Assembly (NCBI GenBank): GCA_039191605.1
Contig: JBCCXL010000014.1
Location: 62,001-126,000 of the forward strand
DNA: 64,000 nucleotides
Reading direction: 5' to 3'
DNA from: JBCCXL01 sp039191605
Lineage (GTDB): Bacteria > Acidobacteriota > Thermoanaerobaculia > Multivoradales > JAHZIX01
Positions 10,801-17,188 of this stretch are shown here, piece after piece; position 1 is the stretch's first letter, and each line of letters opens with the position of its first letter. The notes beneath the pieces were generated by a model. The model did no database searches. It was not told where the DNA came from and saw nothing but the letters and a program-made list of their open reading frames with translations. The position numbers and the translations under genes are program-made.

Positions 10801-12062
10801 CCTCGGAAGACACGACTTATTCCACCTGGGAACGGGTCACCGCGGCGGTGCCCCACGCGCCGCTGGTGGGTCGCTCCGTCGGCGGCAAGCGGGCCTACGT
10901 GCTGGACCGCGGCGGTCGGCCGGTGCCGCCGGGGGTGAGCGGGGAGCTCTGTCTCGGTGGCGTCGGGCTCGCCCGGGGTTACCTGCGCCGTCCCGCCGCG
11001 ACGGCTCTCTCCTTCCGTCCAGACCCTTTCTCCCGAAGCCCTTTCTCTGCAGATTCCTTCTCTGCAGATTCCTTCTCGGCGGATTCCTTCTCGGCGGATT
11101 CTTTCTCTGCGGGTTCAACGCAGACGGGCGCCCGGGGCGAGCGGCTCTACCACACCGGCGATCTCGCCAGCTGGACCGCCGACGGGCGGCTGCGCTTCCT
11201 CGGCCGCCGGGATCATCAGGTGAAGGTGCGGGGCTTCCGCATCGAGCCCGGGGAGATCGAGGAGCGATTGCGCTCCCACCCGCGAGTGGAGGAGGCGGCG
11301 GTGGCGGCCCTCGGAGAGGGCGTGGATCGCCGCCTGGTGGCCTGGGTCGGCGGTACTTCTGCTTCTTCTTCTGCTGCTGACGCCGCCCCTGCTGCTGATA
11401 CTTCCGACGAGCTCAGCGCCGAGACCCTTCGAGCCTTCGTCGCCGAGGCGCTGCCGGCGTATATGGTGCCGGCGGAGCTGCTGGTGCTGGAGGCCCTGCC
11501 TCGCCTGCCCAACGGCAAGGTGAACCGCCGGGAGCTGCCCTCGCCGGAAGCGGCCCGGGGCGCGGCGAAGGATGCCCGTCCGCCGGAGGGGGAGATGGAG
11601 CGACGGGTGGCGGAGGCGGTGGAGGCGGTCCTCGGCACCGCCCCCGGCCGGGAAGAGAATTTCTTCGACCTCGGCGCCCACTCCCTGCGCATGGTGCAGG
11701 TGCAGGAGCGCCTGGAGAAGGAGCTGGGGCGCGAAGTGCCGGTGCTGGAGATGTTCCGCCATCCCTCGGTGGCGGCCCTGGCGGCCTATTTGGAGAGCTC
11801 TCAGCAGCCGCCGGAGGTGGCCACCGCCGCCTTTGCCGCCGCCAGCGATCGAGGCGAGGCGCTGGGACGGGGGCGCAACCGGCTGGCCCAGCGGCGGCGC
11901 TTGGGACGCCAACCGGGTCGCCCCTCCGGCCGCCCGTCGGGCCGCCACGGCGGTCGCCCACCGAGGCGCCCATCCGGCGGCCCATCGGGCCCGACGACTG
12001 GCGGTTCAGATTCCGGCGGCTCGACCTCCGGGGATTCGGGATCTCAGGGAGCTGAAGGATGA
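4890..12062 (+). CDS. NRPS, two modules C-A-T-C-A-T (Val-like, then Ala-like)
   Basis: 2390 residues; the ATG overlaps the previous stop as ATGA. A short basic N-terminal segment (RIRSLPPAQRRALVERIR) precedes C1 (HHIVSDG at 193-199). A1 has A3 near 696-707 and pocket DALWLGGTFK, close to the valine code DAFW(I/L)GGTFK. T1 carries Ser1119. C2 has HHLVVDG at 1333-1339. A2 has A3 near 1832 and pocket DLFNCALTYK, one residue from a known alanine code DLFNNALTYK. T2 has the variant core LGAHSL (Ser2265) instead of LGGHSL. The C-terminus is a long Arg/Gly/Pro-rich tail, opposite in charge to the acidic tails of most neighbours; the next protein is a PKS starting with a KS. In-frame minisatellites sit in C1 (5376-5441) and A2 (11043-11117). 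Confidence 0.97.
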   Translation: MSAATHALVERIRSLPPAQRRALVERIRSQGVADLYPASYAQEQLWFLDRLRPGDSFYNIPVALELAGDLEPQRLSAAVTQVVRRHEALRTTFLEIDGEPFQRVSAASPEGQRQPLPVVDLRALAPELRDREARELARRESDRPFDLARGPLLRCSLLWLSTAPAAPALPAAPAAPALPAGPAARWGLLLTVHHIVSDGWSMGVLVQELGALYQDLPLPPLPRQYADFALWQRQRLEAGELERQLDWWRQQLAELPPMVLRGDRPVPALSSGRGHRVSLPLDPQVSEALGAVARRAGVSEFMVLLAAFGALLGRWSGAPSLAIGTAAAQRQRAELESLVGYFVNSLTLRFDLRGAGGDGLSFQQLVAHAREVAVAAFDHQEVPFDQVVKAVAPQRRAERNPLFQAMLTVQNLALRSPRLGDAVARPLGGVRESRKFDLHADWWPGEPGSESPSWTLSLQADADLFDRSTVERLARAYGRLLESALEQPETPLHRLPLLSAAERQMVAVEWAGGEAVVPCETGEAVQTIPLRFRHHAARNPSAPALTCGDETITYGELHQRSGHLARRLEQALAPLGVGRDQEATVGIAMERSPTAVVAMLAALEAGCAYVPLDPGYPRERLKAMVENAAPAVVVSAAAEAPPAVAQALASGLGELAPGEAPPPIVAVDGGGEAPEASLEDDLSLRRAPAGPDALAYILYTSGSTGRPKGVAVPQRAVLRLVEAQRGREGFLGGALEDQQRVFLLASPLAFDASTLELWGPLLHGAQLEVMAPGRFTPGELLATARRAGVTTLWVTAALFQRLVEEHLEELATLPALRELLTGGDVVSPAPVAELLRRAPHLRVVNGYGPTENTTFTCCRRLRPSDLERPSLPVGEPIPGTSAWVLDGHQRVLPPGVVGQLWTGGEGLARGYHRAPGATALAFRPHPRPTAPGERLYRTGDEARWSADGTVEFFGRRDRQIKLRGHRIELAEVEAAIGSLPSVSEVAVVLLSDPDPRLVAYVVGASEGSAESAPALDRQPLDLQALRRELAQRLPAPMMPALFIVLEALPLTAHGKVDRRNLPAPSLPASAQPSSPGRELDAAKGADGGVQARVAALWRELLRIPEVPVDEDFFAIGGHSLMVTQLLSRLQEAFAVEIPLRTLFDHPTVAGQARWLSRRLAAQGAEADSGQSSDEAAGPERGPSATPRLAVPIPRVSRQQPAPLSYAQERLWFLQQLQPTSTAYNEPMALEVKGELEVHALEQAFSRVVERHETLRTRFPRRDGLPVQEVVAAEAVHLPVVDLGGLPADLAAAEVQRLASAQTSAPFDLSRDALLRLAVVRIAPRHHRLTATLHHLVVDGWSLGILRQELSAAYASVIAGDSGTAEQTVALAPLPVQYVDFAAWQRQVLDEPEMERLLAYWRQRLEGSERLEIPTDRPRPALETYRGERFTHTLEGADVEALRHLAREHGTTLFVFLLAAFAEVLGRWSGRRDLLLGTLLAGRRRPEVEGLVGFFINTLALRLQRPEAGAPVAELLRGLRETVLEDFDRQDLPFERLVEALAPRRDLSRHPLFGVCFQLVESRGPGLSLPGLEVVGDAAAVHSAKFDLSLAWVDGGDRLTAILEINRELYDRSTGRRLLDQVLRWVRGAQGATEMAADQLPVLSPGQRHQLTVEWSRVPAAPAGGAGSQRLDTLVLEQARRSPGATALVWETGRWTYDELAARVELLATVLSRHGAEAESVVALYLERGPALLASVLATLRTGAAYVALDPAYPPQRLATMAQDAAPRVVVTSAELADRLPAEAAAATPLVVDELGAATAGLEAGTEVGAETPALLPAAPALPPAADPDAIAYLIYTSGSTGRPKGVAISHRAASALVRWAGKAFPEPWRRGVFAGTSLCFDLSIFELFLPLAHGGRVVMGRDALALDGHPAAQEVTMVNTVPSSLAELLRRGAVPPSVKAVCLAGEPLPKDLVASAEALDSVEAVFNLYGPSEDTTYSTWERVTAAVPHAPLVGRSVGGKRAYVLDRGGRPVPPGVSGELCLGGVGLARGYLRRPAATALSFRPDPFSRSPFSADSFSADSFSADSFSADSFSAGSTQTGARGERLYHTGDLASWTADGRLRFLGRRDHQVKVRGFRIEPGEIEERLRSHPRVEEAAVAALGEGVDRRLVAWVGGTSASSSAADAAPAADTSDELSAETLRAFVAEALPAYMVPAELLVLEALPRLPNGKVNRRELPSPEAARGAAKDARPPEGEMERRVAEAVEAVLGTAPGREENFFDLGAHSLRMVQVQERLEKELGREVPVLEMFRHPSVAALAAYLESSQQPPEVATAAFAAASDRGEALGRGRNRLAQRRRLGRQPGRPSGRPSGRHGGRPPRRPSGGPSGPTTGGSDSGGSTSGDSGSQGAEG
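5376..5441 (+). repeat. In-frame 27-bp tandem repeat in the C1 domain, just before HHxxxDG
   Basis: Two units of 27 bp encode APAAPALPA APAAPALPA, followed by a partial copy (GPAA). The array ends 24 bases before the first His of the C1 catalytic motif at 5466. The reading frame is preserved, so this is an Ala/Pro loop expansion and not a disruption. Confidence 0.85.
11043..11117 (+). repeat. In-frame 15-bp tandem repeat in the A2 domain (FSADS x5)
   Basis: Five consecutive 15-bp units encode FSADS four times and FSAGS once, at residues 2052-2076 of the second NRPS. They lie between the FRPDPF segment and the ERLYHTGD (A7) motif, a surface loop in related A domains. The units differ by silent changes (gca/gcg, tct/tcg), so the array is not brand new. 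Confidence 0.9.
11845..11985 (+). other. Arg-rich C-terminal tail of the second NRPS (putative docking element to KS)
   Basis: After T2 the protein continues with a strongly basic, low-complexity tail containing RGRNRLAQRRRLGRQ and repeated GRPS/GRHG units, then a short Gly/Ser end. The next protein begins with the acidic segment MDPHDDLLRDPETG before its KS. The opposite charges suggest an electrostatic docking pair. The function is inferred from charge and position only. Confidence 0.6.
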
Positions 12063-15000
12063 GCGCCGACCACCAGATGGACCCTCACGACGACCTGCTG
12101 CGGGATCCGGAGACCGGCCTGGAGATCGCCGTCGTCGGCCTCGCCGGGCGCTTTCCCGGGGCGAGCTCCGTCGCCGACCTGTGGCGCCTGCTGCGGGCCG
12201 GAGAAGAGGGGCTGACCCGCTTCAGCCGGGAGCAGCTGGAGCAGGCCGGAGTGCCGGCGGATGTGCTGGACCGGGAAGATTACGTGCCGGTGCGGGGGGT
12301 GCTGGAGGAGGCCGATACCTTCGACGCCGAGCTCTTCGGCTACGGCCCGCGGGAGGCGGAGATCATGGACCCGCAGCAGCGGGTATTCCTGGAGTGTGCC
12401 TTCCACGCCCTGGAGGATGCCGGCTACGACCCGGCGCGGGCGGAATTCCCCATCGGCCTGTGGGGAAGCTGCGGTCTCTCCAGCTATATCGGGCGCTTCT
12501 ACGCCGATCCGCGGCTGGTGGAGCGCTTCGGCGTCCACGCCCTGGCGCTGGCCAACGACAAAGACTTCCTGTGCACTCGGGTGGCCTACAAGCTGGATCT
12601 CGGCGGCCCGGCGGTCACCGTCCAGACCGCCTGTTCTTCCTCCCTGGTGGCGGTGCACATGGCCTGTCAGGGGCTGCTGGCGGGCGAGTGTGATCTCGCC
12701 CTCGCCGGCGGCGTCTCGGTGAGCTTCCCGCAGCAGCGGGGCTATCTCTACGCCCCCGGCGGCATCGTCTCGCCGGACGGCCGCACTCGTACCTTCGATG
12801 CTGACGCCGCTGGAGCCGTTTCCGGCCACGGCGTCGCCCTGGTGGTGCTCAAGCGTCTGGAGGACGCCCTCGCCGACGGCGACGAGGTGCGGGCGGTGAT
12901 CCGCGGCTCGGCGCTCGCCAACGACGGCGCCCGTCGCGCTGGATTCACCGCGCCGAGCCAGGAAGGCCAGGCGCGGGCGCTGAGGGCGGCCTATCAGATG
13001 GCCCAGGTGGATCCGGCGACGGTGACCTACGTCGAGGCCCACGGCACCGCGACGGAGCTCGGAGACCCCATCGAGGTCTCCGCTCTGCGCCAGGCCTTCG
13101 AGGCGGAATCGGAGGCGCTCGGCAAAGAGGCGGTGACCGTCCAGGGGCAACCCGCTCCCTGCTGGCTGGGCTCGGTGAAGACCAACCTCGGCCACCTCGA
13201 TGCCGCCGCCGGAGTCGCCGGCCTGATCAAGGCGGTGCTCGCCCTCCAGCACGGGGAGCTGCCGCCGAGCCTGCACTTCGAGAGCCCCAACCCCCGCCTG
13301 CCCTTCGACGGCAGCCGCTTTCGGGTGGCGGCGCAGCTGCAGCCCTGGGAACGCCCCCGCCGCGGCGGTGCCACCCTGCCGCTGCGGGCGGCGGTTTCTT
13401 CCTTCGGCCTCGGCGGCACCAACGCCCACGTCATTTTGGAGGAGGCTCCCGCTCCCGTAGAGCCGGTCCCCGAGGAGAGCGTCGACCGCCTGCTGGTGGT
13501 CAGCGCCGGCGACGGGGAGGCCCGGGATCAGCTGGCGGCCGATTTAGCAGACCATCTGGCGAATCATCTGGAGGCCGATCCGGCGGCTCAGCAGGCGGCC
13601 CATCAGGAGGTTGGAGAGGGGCTCTCCCTGCGGGACGTCGCGGCGACCTTGAGCCAGGGGCGCCGGGCTCAGTCTCATCGCCTGGCGGTGGTGGCCTCGA
13701 CCCCCGAAGAAGCCATCGCCCGACTGCGCGGCGAGGAGCCCCAGGAGCGGCTGGTGGGAGTGCCCGGGGACGCGCCGCCGGTGGTCCTGCTGCTGCCCGG
13801 GGTGGGCGATCATTACGCCGGTCTCGGCCGCGAGCTCTACCGCCGGGAGCCGGTGTTCCGGCAGGTGGTGGACCGCTGTGCCGAGGTGCTGCAGCGGGAG
13901 GTGGGAGAAGATCCTCGCCGCTGGCTGGACTCCGGCGAGGAAGCTTCCGGCGCCGGTGCCGCTCCAGACCTGCGGGCGATGCTGCGCCGCGGCCCGGCGG
14001 CCGAGGATTCTTCGTCGCCGAGCCTCTCGCCGCTGGCGGCCCAGCTGCTGGTGTTCACCGTCGAGCAGGCGCTGGTGGCCCTGTGGCGCAGCTGGGGCGT
14101 GCGCCCGGCGGCGGTGGTGGGCTACAGCCTCGGAGAGATCTCCGCCGCCTGCGCCTCCGGAGCGCTGGAGCTGGAGGACGCGGCCCTCTTCGTCGCCCGT
14201 CGCGCCCGCTTGATGGAGGCGCTGCCGGCGGGGGTGCTGCTGGCGGTGCCCCTGGGGGTGGAGGAGCTGGAGCCCCATCTGCGGCAGCTCGCCGCCGAGA
14301 CGGAGTCCAGCGGAACCGACGCCAACTCCAGCGCCGACCCCAATGCTGGCGTCCACCTGCTGGCGGACAACGCTTCCTCCTCCTGCGTGGTGGCGGGCCG
14401 CGAGGAGGCCATCGCCGCGCTGGAGTCGAAGCTCGAAGCCGCCGGCGTGGCCTACCGCCGGGTCGGCAGCGACCGCCCGGTGCATACGCCCCTGGCGAAC
14501 ACCACCGTCGCCGAGCTGGAGCGCTTCGCGCCCGCCCTCGCGGCGCCGCGGATCCCCTGGGCCTCCACCGTCAGCGGCGAGCTGGTGGCGGGGGCACGGG
14601 ATGCTGCTGGAATCGATCACACCGGCGCCGCTGCGGCCAGCCATTGGGGGCGGCAGTGGACCTCGCCGGTGCGCTATCGCCGGGCGCTGACGGCGGCGGT
14701 GGAGTCGGTGCGACGGGGGCGCCCGGCGGACTCGCCGGTGCTGCTGCTGGAGGCGGGGCCGGGACAGGCCCTGGGATCCTTCGCCCTGGCCTCCCAAAGC
14801 GGCGTCACGGCGCTGCCGAGCCTGCCCTTCGCCTACGATCGCCAGCCGGCCCGACGCTTCGCTCTGCGCACCCTCGGGCGCCTGTGGACCGCCGGGGTGG
14901 CGGTGCGATGGACTGCTCTGGACGGTTCGGGCCCCGATGGAAGCGGCTCCGATGGGGAGGAGCTCCCTCGCCGGGTGCCCCTGCCCCTGACCCCGCTGCG

Positions 15001-17188
15001 GCGCCAGCGCTACTGGATCGACGGCGAGAGCGACGGGGCGGCTTTGCCTCCATCCGCCGAGGGCAGCTGGGAGCGAATCGAGGATCCCGCCGCCCGTTTC
15101 CTCGTGCCGGTATGGTCGCCGGCCCCGGTATGGGTCTCTAATTCTCGCCAGGCCTCCGGTGAAGCGCTCGCCGAGGGGAACACTCTGGTGCTTCCGCTGG
15201 AGGCTCGGGGCGATGCTTCCCTGCGCGCCGGGGAGCTGGCGCAGGCTCTCGGAGCGAGGGCTGAGGTGGCGTCATCCTGGACTCCGGACTCCGCTTCCGG
15301 CTGCCGTGAAGAATGGCGGGCCGCGCTGCAGCAGCTGCTCGCTACCGCTACCGAATCGGCCCGGCCGCTGGTGGTGCTTCTCACCTCTTCCCCCGGCAGC
15401 CTGCCGCAGGAAGATCCCTCCGCTGCCCTAGAGTCGATTCGCCGCGGTCCGCTGGCGGCGCTCTTCGCCTTCGCCGAGCTGTGGGCCGGCTCGACGCCGC
15501 GGCCCTGCGACCTGGTGGTGCTGCTGCCGGGCAATTCAGGAACCCAGAGCGCCCGGGCCCCGGAGCGGGCTCTGCTGGTCGGCGCGGCGCGCTCCCTGGC
15601 CCAGGAGGGGCCGGGGCTGGAGCTGCGGTTGATCGACCCCGGCACCCCGGAAGACCCAGCGGATTGGGCGCGGCGGGTGCAGCAGGGGTTGACGGCCCCT
15701 TCGGAGCAGCGCTTCGTCGTCCACGCCGACGGGCAGCGGCTGCATCGGCGCTGGGAAAAGCTCCTGCTGCCGGAATCTTCTGGCCTGCCGGCTTCCGGGG
15801 TGCACTGGATCAGCGGCGGTCTCGGCGGGCTGGGCATCGCCCTCGGGCGTCACCTGGCGAAGCGCGCCGCCGCCGACGGCCAGCGCCTGATCCTGGTGCT
15901 GGCGAGCCGCGGTGGTCTCGAGGTGCAGGGGGGAGAAGGCCAGCGCCGCCGCGCCGCGGTGGACGAGCTCACCTCCCTCGGCGCCGAGGTGCGGGTGCAG
16001 ACGGTGAACGTGGTGCAGCGGGAGGCCCTGGCCCAGGCGCTGACGGAGGCTGCCCAATGGGGCCCTTTGACCGCCATCTACCACCTCGCTGCCCGCCCCG
16101 GCGGAGGCCTGATGGCGCTGCGGACGGCGGCGGAGGTGGACGAGGTGCTGGACGCCAAGGCCGGCGCCGCGGCTCTGCTGTGGGAGCTGGTGCCGGAGCT
16201 GCCGCAACCGCCCCAGGCGGTGGTGCTCTTCTCGTCTACCGCGGCCGCCGCCGGCGGTCTCGGGCAGGGTGACTACGCCGCCGCCAACCGCTACCTCGGC
16301 GCCCTCGCCGCCAGCGCTTCCTCAGCCTCCCGCTCTTCCGCGGCGGGCACCCGCTGGCTGGCGGTGGATTGGGACGAGTGGCAGTGGGACGCCTGGGGTG
16401 CCGGGCGCGAGGGGCTGCCGGCGGAGCTGGTGGCGACCCTCGATGCCCAGCGCCGGACCTACGGCCTGCGGGAAGAAGAAGGCTTTGGGGCCCTGGATCG
16501 CGCCCTCGGAGCGCTGCTGGAGGGAGCTCCGATCTCTCGGCTGCTGGTGAGCACCCGGGATCTGCGCCCCTGGCTGGCGAGCGCCGGACCGCGGCTGGCG
16601 GATCTCTCAGTGGTGCCGGGGGGCAGCGGGGAGCCGGGGGAGCGCCCCCGCCATGAGCGCCCCCAGCTGGCGGTGGAATACGTCGCCCCCCGCAGCGCCG
16701 ACGAGGAAGCCCTGGCGCGGCTGTGGGAAGACCTCCTGGGGGTGGCCCCGGTGGGGATCCACGACTCCTTCCTGGACCTCGGCGGCCACTCCCTGCTGGC
16801 CCTGCAGCTGATCTCTCGACTGCGGGAAGAGACCGGACGGGCGGTGGAGCTGCGGGAGGTCTTCGAATACCCCACCGTCGAGGCCTTGGCGGCTCGCCTG
16901 AAGCAGCTGTCGACGGCGGCGGTGGGGGAGGACGAGAGCATCCTGCCGGTCGCCGACGAGATCGTCGCTGCGGAGAGCCATTCTGCGGACAGCGCGGTGC
17001 CCAGCGAGGAGGAGATCGCCGCCCTCTCGGCGGAGGATCTGGACCTGCTGCTGGGAGAGCTGGGGGCCGAGGAGGCGCTGGCGGAGCTGGGGGTCGAAGA
17101 GTTGGGGGCTGATGGATTGTTGGGAGAGGGTGGATTGCTGGGAGAGCCGGCGCAGGATGACGAGACCTCGGGAGGGGAGCAGGGATGA
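12059..17188 (+). CDS. PKS extension module KS-AT-KR-ACP
   Basis: 1709 residues; the ATG overlaps the previous stop as ATGA, with AGGGAG 7 bases upstream. KS has Cys192 (TACSSS), His328 (EAHGTATE) and His379 (NLGHLD), a complete triad. AT has Ser690 in GYSLGE, where GHSxGE is usual, begins with LPGVGDHY in place of the usual GQGxQ, and has VHTPL where malonyl- and methylmalonyl-specific ATs carry HAFH or YASH, so its extender is uncertain. KR has the nucleotide-binding SGGLGGLG (from 1252), Ser1393 and Tyr1406 (GDYAAAN) and should be active. It has neither the LDD motif nor the marker Trp, so alcohol configuration cannot be called. ACP carries Ser1578. No DH or ER is seen. The acidic tail (AEDLDLLLGELGAEEAL) faces the basic N-terminus of the next NRPS. 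Extending the preceding Ala-like unit would give a 4-amino-3-hydroxy acid. Confidence 0.97.
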   Translation: MSADHQMDPHDDLLRDPETGLEIAVVGLAGRFPGASSVADLWRLLRAGEEGLTRFSREQLEQAGVPADVLDREDYVPVRGVLEEADTFDAELFGYGPREAEIMDPQQRVFLECAFHALEDAGYDPARAEFPIGLWGSCGLSSYIGRFYADPRLVERFGVHALALANDKDFLCTRVAYKLDLGGPAVTVQTACSSSLVAVHMACQGLLAGECDLALAGGVSVSFPQQRGYLYAPGGIVSPDGRTRTFDADAAGAVSGHGVALVVLKRLEDALADGDEVRAVIRGSALANDGARRAGFTAPSQEGQARALRAAYQMAQVDPATVTYVEAHGTATELGDPIEVSALRQAFEAESEALGKEAVTVQGQPAPCWLGSVKTNLGHLDAAAGVAGLIKAVLALQHGELPPSLHFESPNPRLPFDGSRFRVAAQLQPWERPRRGGATLPLRAAVSSFGLGGTNAHVILEEAPAPVEPVPEESVDRLLVVSAGDGEARDQLAADLADHLANHLEADPAAQQAAHQEVGEGLSLRDVAATLSQGRRAQSHRLAVVASTPEEAIARLRGEEPQERLVGVPGDAPPVVLLLPGVGDHYAGLGRELYRREPVFRQVVDRCAEVLQREVGEDPRRWLDSGEEASGAGAAPDLRAMLRRGPAAEDSSSPSLSPLAAQLLVFTVEQALVALWRSWGVRPAAVVGYSLGEISAACASGALELEDAALFVARRARLMEALPAGVLLAVPLGVEELEPHLRQLAAETESSGTDANSSADPNAGVHLLADNASSSCVVAGREEAIAALESKLEAAGVAYRRVGSDRPVHTPLANTTVAELERFAPALAAPRIPWASTVSGELVAGARDAAGIDHTGAAAASHWGRQWTSPVRYRRALTAAVESVRRGRPADSPVLLLEAGPGQALGSFALASQSGVTALPSLPFAYDRQPARRFALRTLGRLWTAGVAVRWTALDGSGPDGSGSDGEELPRRVPLPLTPLRRQRYWIDGESDGAALPPSAEGSWERIEDPAARFLVPVWSPAPVWVSNSRQASGEALAEGNTLVLPLEARGDASLRAGELAQALGARAEVASSWTPDSASGCREEWRAALQQLLATATESARPLVVLLTSSPGSLPQEDPSAALESIRRGPLAALFAFAELWAGSTPRPCDLVVLLPGNSGTQSARAPERALLVGAARSLAQEGPGLELRLIDPGTPEDPADWARRVQQGLTAPSEQRFVVHADGQRLHRRWEKLLLPESSGLPASGVHWISGGLGGLGIALGRHLAKRAAADGQRLILVLASRGGLEVQGGEGQRRRAAVDELTSLGAEVRVQTVNVVQREALAQALTEAAQWGPLTAIYHLAARPGGGLMALRTAAEVDEVLDAKAGAAALLWELVPELPQPPQAVVLFSSTAAAAGGLGQGDYAAANRYLGALAASASSASRSSAAGTRWLAVDWDEWQWDAWGAGREGLPAELVATLDAQRRTYGLREEEGFGALDRALGALLEGAPISRLLVSTRDLRPWLASAGPRLADLSVVPGGSGEPGERPRHERPQLAVEYVAPRSADEEALARLWEDLLGVAPVGIHDSFLDLGGHSLLALQLISRLREETGRAVELREVFEYPTVEALAARLKQLSTAAVGEDESILPVADEIVAAESHSADSAVPSEEEIAALSAEDLDLLLGELGAEEALAELGVEELGADGLLGEGGLLGEPAQDDETSGGEQG

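Noticed and set aside
12059..17188. Trans-AT polyketide synthase
   Set aside because: An AT domain with a catalytic Ser motif (GYSLGE) and a His is present in line.
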